Positions 58,759 to 64,000 of a stretch of 64,000 bases of DNA are shown here, one piece after another (position 1 is the stretch's first letter; the number at the start of each line of letters is the position of its first letter). The notes under the pieces were generated by a model. It was not told where the DNA came from, did not search any database, and was given only the letters and a program-made list of their open reading frames with translations. The stretch comes from Jidongwangia harbinensis. Lineage in GTDB: Bacteria > Actinomycetota > Actinomycetes > Mycobacteriales > Micromonosporaceae. The stretch covers positions 1-64,000 of the forward strand of contig NZ_JAIWNC010000029.1 in the NCBI RefSeq assembly GCF_020216025.1, written 5' to 3'. Both the position numbers and the translations under genes were made by a program.

Positions 58759-59840
58759 GGATCGCGCTGCTGACCTACTCGACCCGGCCGCGGGGCGGGG
58801 TGGTGCACACCCTGTCCCTGGCCGAGGCGCTGGCCGGACTGGGGCACGACGTCACCGTGTGGACGCTCGGCCGGGGTGCCTTCTTCCGCGCCGTCGACCC
58901 CCGGGTGCGCCTGGCGGTGGTGCCGTTCCCGGACGTGCCCGGCGAGGGTGTCGGGCCGCGCATCCTGCGCTCGATCGCCTGCCTGCGGGAGGCCTTCACG
59001 CCCGGCCGCTACGACGTGGTGCACGCCCAGGACTGCATCAGCGCCAACGCCGTCGACCGGTGCGTGCGCACCGTGCACCACCTCGACGAGTTCACCACGC
59101 CGGAACTGGCGGCGTGCCACGAGCGGGCGATCGTGCGGCCGTACGCCCACATCTGCGTCTCCGCGGCGGTCGCCGCGGAGGTGCGCGCCGGTTGGGGCCT
59201 GACCCCGACGGTGATCGCGAACGGCGTGGACGCGGACCGTTTCGCCGGGACCGCGGCACCGGCCCGGGCGGCGTGGCGGGACCGCCTCGGGTCGTACCTG
59301 CTCGCCGTCGGCGGGATCGAGCCGCGCAAGGGCTCGCTCGACCTGCTGGAGGCGTACGCGCTGCTGCGGCACGACCGGCCCGGCCTGAACCTGGTGATCG
59401 CCGGTGGCGAGACGTTGTTCGACTACCGCGCCTACCGCGAGCGGTGGGACCGGCGCGCCGCCGAACTCGGCGTCACCCCGCGGGTTCTCGGGCCGGTCGA
59501 CCACGACGCGCTGCCGGCCCTGGTGGCCGGCGCCGCCGCGTTCGGCTTCCCGTCCACCCGCGAGGGTTTCGGCCTGGCCGCGATGGAGGCGCTCGCCGCC
59601 GGCACCCCGGTGGTGGTCCGCGACCTGCCGGTGCTGCGCGAGGTGTTCGGCGCCGCGGTCGGCTACGGCACCGATCCGGTATCCCTGGCGGCCGCCCTGC
59701 GGGCTGCGATCGACGTACCCGACCCGGACCGCACCCGCCGGGGCCGGGACCTGGCCGCCGCGCACACCTGGGCGGCGGCCGCGCGGCGGCACGTCGACTT
59801 CTACACCGGTCTGGGTTGTCAGAATCGTCTTAGTCATTAA
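58755..59840 (+). CDS. MSMEG_0565-family GT4 glycosyltransferase
   Basis: A 361-aa GT-B enzyme, GTG start overlapping the paralogue stop (GTGA). N-terminal IALLTYSTRPRGGVVHTLSL binds acceptor. The donor half has VIANGVDADRFAG, VGGIEPRKGSLDLLEAYALL, and the E-x7-E motif in STREGFGLAAMEALAAGTPV. It is the actinobacterial companion of Nit1C clusters and may glycosylate the cluster product. The stop codon TAA doubles as part of the next gene's -10. Confidence 0.92.
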   Translation: MRIALLTYSTRPRGGVVHTLSLAEALAGLGHDVTVWTLGRGAFFRAVDPRVRLAVVPFPDVPGEGVGPRILRSIACLREAFTPGRYDVVHAQDCISANAVDRCVRTVHHLDEFTTPELAACHERAIVRPYAHICVSAAVAAEVRAGWGLTPTVIANGVDADRFAGTAAPARAAWRDRLGSYLLAVGGIEPRKGSLDLLEAYALLRHDRPGLNLVIAGGETLFDYRAYRERWDRRAAELGVTPRVLGPVDHDALPALVAGAAAFGFPSTREGFGLAAMEALAAGTPVVVRDLPVLREVFGAAVGYGTDPVSLAAALRAAIDVPDPDRTRRGRDLAAAHTWAAAARRHVDFYTGLGCQNRLSH

Positions 59841-59849
59841 GATAATCGC
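59816..59849 (+). promoter_or_regulatory. Leaderless promoter with MarR-type dyad for FAD monooxygenase
   Basis: TTGTCA (59816-59821), 16 nt, TAAGAT (59838-59843), then 6 nt to the ATG. TCTTA-GTCAT-TAAGA (59828-59842) is a perfect dyad covering the spacer and -10, suited to the MarR protein encoded two genes on. It overlaps the 3' end of the glycosyltransferase gene. Confidence 0.65.
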
Positions 59850-61097
59850 ATGGGCACATCGACCGACTTCACGGTGGCCATCGCCGGTGCCGGCCTCTCC
59901 GGCCTCTGCCTCGCCCAGTACCTGACGCGCGCCGGCATCGACGTGCACGTCTACGAGCGGGACCCGGACCCCTCGGTCCGGCGACAGGGCTACCGGATCA
60001 TCCTCGACCGGTACGGGCTGGAGGCGCTGCGCGAGAGCCTGCCCGGCACGCTCCATCAGCTGGCGCTGGCCACCGGCGAAGAGCCCGGCGGGCACCTGCG
60101 CTTCACGGACAGCCGGCTGCGGAACGCCTTCACCGTCACGTTCAAGGACGAGCCGTACGCGACCCGCCAGGTCGACCGGCTGACCCTGCGGTCGATCCTG
60201 ATGTCCGGGCTGGACCGGCGCATCCACTACGGCAAGGCCGCCGTCGCGGTGGACAGTGGCGGCCCGGCCGGGCTGCGCCTGCGGTTCGCCGACGGGGAGG
60301 CCGTCCCGGCGACCGTCGTGGTGGGCGCGGACGGCGTCGGCTCGGCACTGCGCGCGCAGCTCATGCCGGACGCGGGCCCGGCGAACACGCCGATGGCGGG
60401 CGTCTACGGCCGGTCACCCCTGCGGCCGGGCGGCGAGAGCATCATCCCGGACGCCCTGCGTACCAGCGCGGTCCTGGCCATCGCCGACCGGCCGGGCCGC
60501 GCGTTCTTCTTCACCTCCATGCGGTTCGGCGAGAACCCGCGGGAGGCGTTCGCCCGCCTGGCCCCGGACAGCCACGCGCCCACCGCCGACGACTACGTCA
60601 TGTGGGGGCTGCTGCTCCGGCAGGACGACGTGCCCACCGGCGTCCGCGGTGACCTGCCGGCGCTGCGCGACCTGGCCGCCCGGATGAGCACGGACTTCCA
60701 CCCGCTCGTCCGGCGGCTGGTCGACACGGCCGACGTGGACGCCACCGTCCTCAACCTCTTCGCCACCGGCCGGCGCCCGCACCGGTGGGCGGTGCCGCGG
60801 GCGACGATGATGGGTGACGCCGTGCACGTCATGCCGCCGTTCGGCGCGCACGGCGGCAACACCGCACTCCGCGACGCCGCCCTGCTCGGCCGGCGGCTGG
60901 TCGAGGCCCGAACGGGCGGCACGCCGGTGGAGGAGGCGATCGCCGGCTACCAGGACGAGATGGTGCCGTACGCCTTCCGTGCCGTCGACACCGCCGCCGG
61001 GCTGATGCGCCGCCTCACCGGGGGAGCGGCCGTACCGCACTGGGTGCTGACCCGGGTGCTACCTCGGCTGCACCGGGTCACCGTGCCAGAGGCATGA
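59850..61097 (+). CDS. FAD-dependent aromatic hydroxylase/TetX-like monooxygenase
   Basis: A 415-aa class A flavoprotein monooxygenase. It has the FAD motif AGAGLSGLCLAQYL, the DG motif VVVGADGVGSALRAQL and the GD motif MMGDAVHVMPPFGAHGGNTA. LRQGYR-like RRQGYRIILDRYGLEALRES is common in TetX- and rebC-like enzymes. It hydroxylates an aromatic or inactivates a drug using NADPH and O2; the substrate is not evident. It is leaderless by the promoter geometry and forms an operon with the MarR gene 7 bp downstream. Confidence 0.92.
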   Translation: MGTSTDFTVAIAGAGLSGLCLAQYLTRAGIDVHVYERDPDPSVRRQGYRIILDRYGLEALRESLPGTLHQLALATGEEPGGHLRFTDSRLRNAFTVTFKDEPYATRQVDRLTLRSILMSGLDRRIHYGKAAVAVDSGGPAGLRLRFADGEAVPATVVVGADGVGSALRAQLMPDAGPANTPMAGVYGRSPLRPGGESIIPDALRTSAVLAIADRPGRAFFFTSMRFGENPREAFARLAPDSHAPTADDYVMWGLLLRQDDVPTGVRGDLPALRDLAARMSTDFHPLVRRLVDTADVDATVLNLFATGRRPHRWAVPRATMMGDAVHVMPPFGAHGGNTALRDAALLGRRLVEARTGGTPVEEAIAGYQDEMVPYAFRAVDTAAGLMRRLTGGAAVPHWVLTRVLPRLHRVTVPEA

Positions 61098-61104
61098 TGG
61101 CGGC

Positions 61105-61605
61105 ATGCCTGACGAGCCGGCCCGTACGTCCGCGATCGCCGACCTCATGCGCGCCGGGCGGGAAACCTCCCGCCTGTCCATGGTGTTCCGGTACGCCATC
61201 GCGGACCAGCTGGGCCTCACCGTGAGCGACCTGGAGTGCCTGGACTTCCTGGCGGACGTCGGATCCGCCACCGCGGGGCAGGTCGCCGAACGGACCAACC
61301 TCACCACCGGGGCCGTGACCAGCATGCTCCGCCGGCTCCAGCAGGCCGGCTACGTCACGGCCGAACGCGACCCGGCGGACCGGCGACGGGTGATCGTCAC
61401 CCTGCGGCCGGAGCGGGCCGCCGAGGTGGAGCGACCGTACGAGCGGTTCGCCGAGCAGGCGGAGCGGCTCGTCGAGGGGTACCGGGTGGAGGAGATTCTG
61501 CTGCTGGTCCGGCATTTCGACCGCATGCGGGCGCTGTACCTCGCCGAGCTGGACCGCCTCGGCAACGGCGACGAACGGTACGGGCCGGTACGGGCAGCGC
61601 CGTGA
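61105..61605 (+). CDS. MarR-family transcriptional regulator
   Basis: A 166-aa MarR protein. The winged helix lies at about 50-110: LTVSDLECLDFLADVGSATA, NLTTGAVTSMLRRLQQAGYV, and the wing basic patch RDPADRRRVIVTLRP. Flanking helices form the dimer. It follows the FAD monooxygenase by 7 bp and probably represses the shared promoter through the dyad at 59828-59842 until a phenolic or drug ligand binds. Confidence 0.93.
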   Translation: MPDEPARTSAIADLMRAGRETSRLSMVFRYAIADQLGLTVSDLECLDFLADVGSATAGQVAERTNLTTGAVTSMLRRLQQAGYVTAERDPADRRRVIVTLRPERAAEVERPYERFAEQAERLVEGYRVEEILLLVRHFDRMRALYLAELDRLGNGDERYGPVRAAP

Positions 61606-61676
61606 CAGCGTAGGGCCAGCGCCTCCTGCCATGATCCGCGTCGATGACGACGGCGCGGCGTGGAGGGGGACGTGAC

Positions 61677-64000
61677 GTGGCCGAATGGCGATGGCGCGTA
61701 CGAAGAAGTTTTCTGTGTCTGGCCCTGGTGGGAACCGGGCTGACGCTGCCGGCGGTGGGCGCCGCGGAGGCGGCGCCGTCCTGCCCGACGGCCGTGCTGG
61801 CCGCGGACGGGGCGAAGGCGGCCGAGGACCTGGCCCGGACCTGCCGCCGGCCGATCGAGAACCTGGCCGCCGCGAACGAGTCGACCCGGGAGTTCGCGAA
61901 TCCGAACGGCACGTTCACCCGCGAGGTGTCGGCCGAGCCGCGGCGGGTCAAGCGGGGCAACCGGTGGGCCGACATCGACCCGGCGCTGCGGCGCGAGGAC
62001 GGCGGCTGGTCGCCCGCGGTGTCGAAGGTTCCGGTCACCTTCTCCGGCGGCGGCGCTGATCCGCTGGTGACGCTGGACGCGCCTGGCAACCGCTTCACGA
62101 TGGCCTGGCCGGCGCCGCTGCCCGCCCCGCGCGTCGACGGTGACACGGCGACCTATCCGGGCGTCTACGAAGGCGTCGACCTGGTGGTCCGGGCGACCGG
62201 CACCGGTTTCACCTACGTGCTGGTGGTGCACTCGGCCGAGGCCGCGAGGAACCCGGCGTTGCGCGAGGTCACCTTCCGGTTCGGCGGCACGGCGAGGGTC
62301 ACGGCGATCAAGGACGGCTTCCGGGTCACCGACCGGGGCGGCAGGACACTGCTCACGTCGGCCGGCGCGTCGATGTGGGACTCGGCCGGCGCGCGGGAGG
62401 ACGGCGCCGGGTCGACCGCGGAGGCGGCCGGCGACCACGCCCGCAAGGCCGACGTCGGGATGCGCGTCACCCGGAAACGGCTCGTGCTGGTGCCGGACCG
62501 GGCACTCCTCACGACCGCCACCTATCCGCTGTTCATCGACCCGCAGACGATCCCGCCGGGCGTGTCCCGCTGGGCGTACTCGAACAGCCACGACAGCAAC
62601 AACGAGACCGGCACCATCCGCGCCGGCCGCGACCCGGAGTCCGGCGCGATCTACCGGCCGTTCCTGGAGTTCCCGATGAACATCCGCGGCACGCGGGTGA
62701 TCTCGGCGAACATGCGGATCGTGCTGTGGCACAGCTGGTCCTGCGGCGCGACCCCGGTGACGTTGTGGCGCACCGGGCCCATCGCGTCGACGCCCCGCAA
62801 TCCGTGGGGAGCGACCGGATACGACCACTACCTGGACACCCAGTCGGGGGCCGCCAACAAGGACGACTGCTACACGCCGAACACCCCGACCATGTACTTC
62901 GGCCACCTGCTGGCGAGCGACCTGCAGTACGGCCCGGCCGACCGGGGCTGGGGCTCCTACACCGTCGGCCTGTCGGCGATGGACTCCAACGGCGGCGGCG
63001 AGTCGACCACCAACCGCTGGAAGAAGTTCGTGCCCGGCTCGGCGGTGCTGACCGTGGAATTCAACAATCCGCCGTCGCCGCCGGGACTGAACGACATGTC
63101 GATCGACCCGCGGCAACCGTGTGCCGCCCAGCCGCTGTACGTGAACGCGCTCAACGGCGTCACCCTGCGCGGTCGACTGACCGACGCGGACGGCGACAAC
63201 ATCTCCGCGAAGTGGCGCGTGCAGGGCGTTCCGGGTGCACACCAGCCGCCGGACTCCCCACGGGCGCCCGGCGGCGAGTTCACCACCACGATCCCGGCCG
63301 CGGCGTTCACCGACGGACAGACCTACAGCTGGTCGATGTCCGGCACGGACGGACACCACGAGGGCGGAACCTCGCCCGGGTGCACGTTCGTGATCAGTAA
63401 CTCGCTGCCGGGCGGCCCGGTGGTGACCAGCGGCGACCTGGCGCTCACCACGGGCCTGCTGCCACCGGACCCGCCGGACACCGCCGGGGTGGGCCGGCCG
63501 GTGACGATCACGTTGAAGCCGGCCGAGGGCGACCGCAACATCGAGGGCTACCTCGTCGGGGTCGGCGCCGGCACCGCGACCGCGCCGACGCTGTGGGTGC
63601 CGGCCGGTCCGGACGGAACCGCGCAGGCGCCGGTGTCGCCGGCCACGTCCGGCCCCGAGCCCAACATCCTGACCGTACGCTCGCGCAACAAGGCGGGCAT
63701 GTCCGGCACGATGGCGGTGTACCGGTTCGCCGCGCAGGCCACCGAGCGGGTGGCGGCGACCGACGACCTCACCGGCGACGGGCGCAGCGACCTGGTCTAC
63801 CTGCGCGACACCGACGGCCGGGCCACGGTCTGGATGTCGGCGTCCAAGCATGACGGGTCCGGTTCGCTCGACCCGGTGCAGGTGTTCGACGGCGGTGCGG
63901 CCTATCCGGCGGCGGCGACGCGGCTGGTGGGCGGCGACTACGACGGTGACGGCGACTCCGACTTCATGCTGCTGCGCAGCGCGGCGAGCGGCCGGGTGGA
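61677..64000 (+). CDS. Large secreted VCBS/FG-GAP protein, 3' end beyond window
   Basis: An open frame of 774 codons from GTG 61677 (GGAGGGGGA 6 nt upstream) to the window edge without a stop. It has a signal peptide (VRRSFLCLALVGTGLTLPA, then AVGAAEAAPSC). The next part has EFANPNGTFTREVSAEPRRV and TYPGVYEGVDLVVRATGTGF, then TATYPLFIDPQTIPPGVSRW, a layout common in actinobacterial wall-associated and RHS/LamG-type proteins. Calcium-binding VCBS units begin near residue 700 (DDLTGDGRSDLVYLRDTDG, GDYDGDGDSDFMLL). A C-terminal toxin or enzyme domain may lie outside the window. Confidence 0.85.
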   Translation, partial: MAEWRWRVRRSFLCLALVGTGLTLPAVGAAEAAPSCPTAVLAADGAKAAEDLARTCRRPIENLAAANESTREFANPNGTFTREVSAEPRRVKRGNRWADIDPALRREDGGWSPAVSKVPVTFSGGGADPLVTLDAPGNRFTMAWPAPLPAPRVDGDTATYPGVYEGVDLVVRATGTGFTYVLVVHSAEAARNPALREVTFRFGGTARVTAIKDGFRVTDRGGRTLLTSAGASMWDSAGAREDGAGSTAEAAGDHARKADVGMRVTRKRLVLVPDRALLTTATYPLFIDPQTIPPGVSRWAYSNSHDSNNETGTIRAGRDPESGAIYRPFLEFPMNIRGTRVISANMRIVLWHSWSCGATPVTLWRTGPIASTPRNPWGATGYDHYLDTQSGAANKDDCYTPNTPTMYFGHLLASDLQYGPADRGWGSYTVGLSAMDSNGGGESTTNRWKKFVPGSAVLTVEFNNPPSPPGLNDMSIDPRQPCAAQPLYVNALNGVTLRGRLTDADGDNISAKWRVQGVPGAHQPPDSPRAPGGEFTTTIPAAAFTDGQTYSWSMSGTDGHHEGGTSPGCTFVISNSLPGGPVVTSGDLALTTGLLPPDPPDTAGVGRPVTITLKPAEGDRNIEGYLVGVGAGTATAPTLWVPAGPDGTAQAPVSPATSGPEPNILTVRSRNKAGMSGTMAVYRFAAQATERVAATDDLTGDGRSDLVYLRDTDGRATVWMSASKHDGSGSLDPVQVFDGGAAYPAAATRLVGGDYDGDGDSDFMLLRSAASGRV

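Noticed and set aside
61350..63851. 833-codon - strand ORF near the window end
   Set aside because: It is the shadow of the real secreted protein on the + strand, whose frame stays open from 61677 to the window edge and has a signal peptide and TYPLFIDPQ-type motifs.

Overview
This window is high-GC actinobacterial DNA. The style (GTG starts, many leaderless promoters, XRE/DUF397 pairs, DUF574 methyltransferases, c-di-GMP genes, secreted plant-polymer hydrolases, VCBS-repeat proteins) points to the Micromonosporaceae, most likely Actinoplanes or a close relative. That assignment is inference from gene content. There is no rRNA operon, CRISPR array, prophage or intact insertion sequence. The material looks like chromosome-arm accessory content made of many small regulator-plus-target modules.

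Layout. 0.1-5.2 kb: a VOC protein with a divergent MmyB-type regulator, an NTF2-like protein, a small membrane protein and a large LuxR-family ATPase regulator. 5.4-10.6 kb: a medium-chain reductase, a GGDEF protein, a DUF397/DUF574/DUF5753 group and a MerR regulator. 10.8-14.3 kb: a four-gene operon of ABC ATPase, permease, histidine kinase and response regulator. 14.5-20.9 kb: a membrane protein, a decayed BTRD1/VCBS pseudogene, an EAL phosphodiesterase, a VOC protein, a HET-C-like/LURP-one pair and a Ppx/GppA phosphatase. 21-25.5 kb: an NB-ARC/TPR protein and a membrane PAS sensor without an output domain. 25.6-33.2 kb: lipid and redox modules (TetR with P450 and ferredoxin; a YbdK-type ligase; two crotonases, each with a divergent regulator; SRPBCC; VOC). 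33.4-36.6 kb: an orphan Tat-type solute-binding protein with a three-helix membrane partner, a SMI1/KNR4 protein and a VOC protein.

36.8-39.2 kb holds the most unusual locus. A 71-nt tRNA-like element with a GUA anticodon, class I shape and altered T loop ends 3 nt before the start codon of a 762-aa protein of unknown function.

39.2-51.7 kb: secreted proteins, including a poly-gamma-glutamate hydrolase-like protein, a cutinase/PETase-like polyester hydrolase fused to a ricin-type lectin domain, and a GH10-CBM13-GH62 arabinoxylan enzyme. The last two share a 383-bp lectin module that is almost identical at the DNA level. Then come a siderophore-type binding protein, an MFS exporter and a MocR regulator carrying a 46-nt palindrome in its linker.

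51.8-59.8 kb is a nine-gene, translationally coupled Nit1C-type cluster (nitrogen-starvation/cyanide-assimilation family): MSMEG_0570 protein, flavin oxidoreductase, amidohydrolase, MSMEG_0572 protein, radical SAM enzyme, GNAT-AIR synthase fusion, nitrilase, a second nitrilase homologue without its catalytic Cys and Glu, and a glycosyltransferase. A pair of GlnR-like half-sites lies upstream. 59.8-64 kb: an FAD monooxygenase with a MarR regulator, and the start of a large secreted VCBS-type protein that runs off the window.
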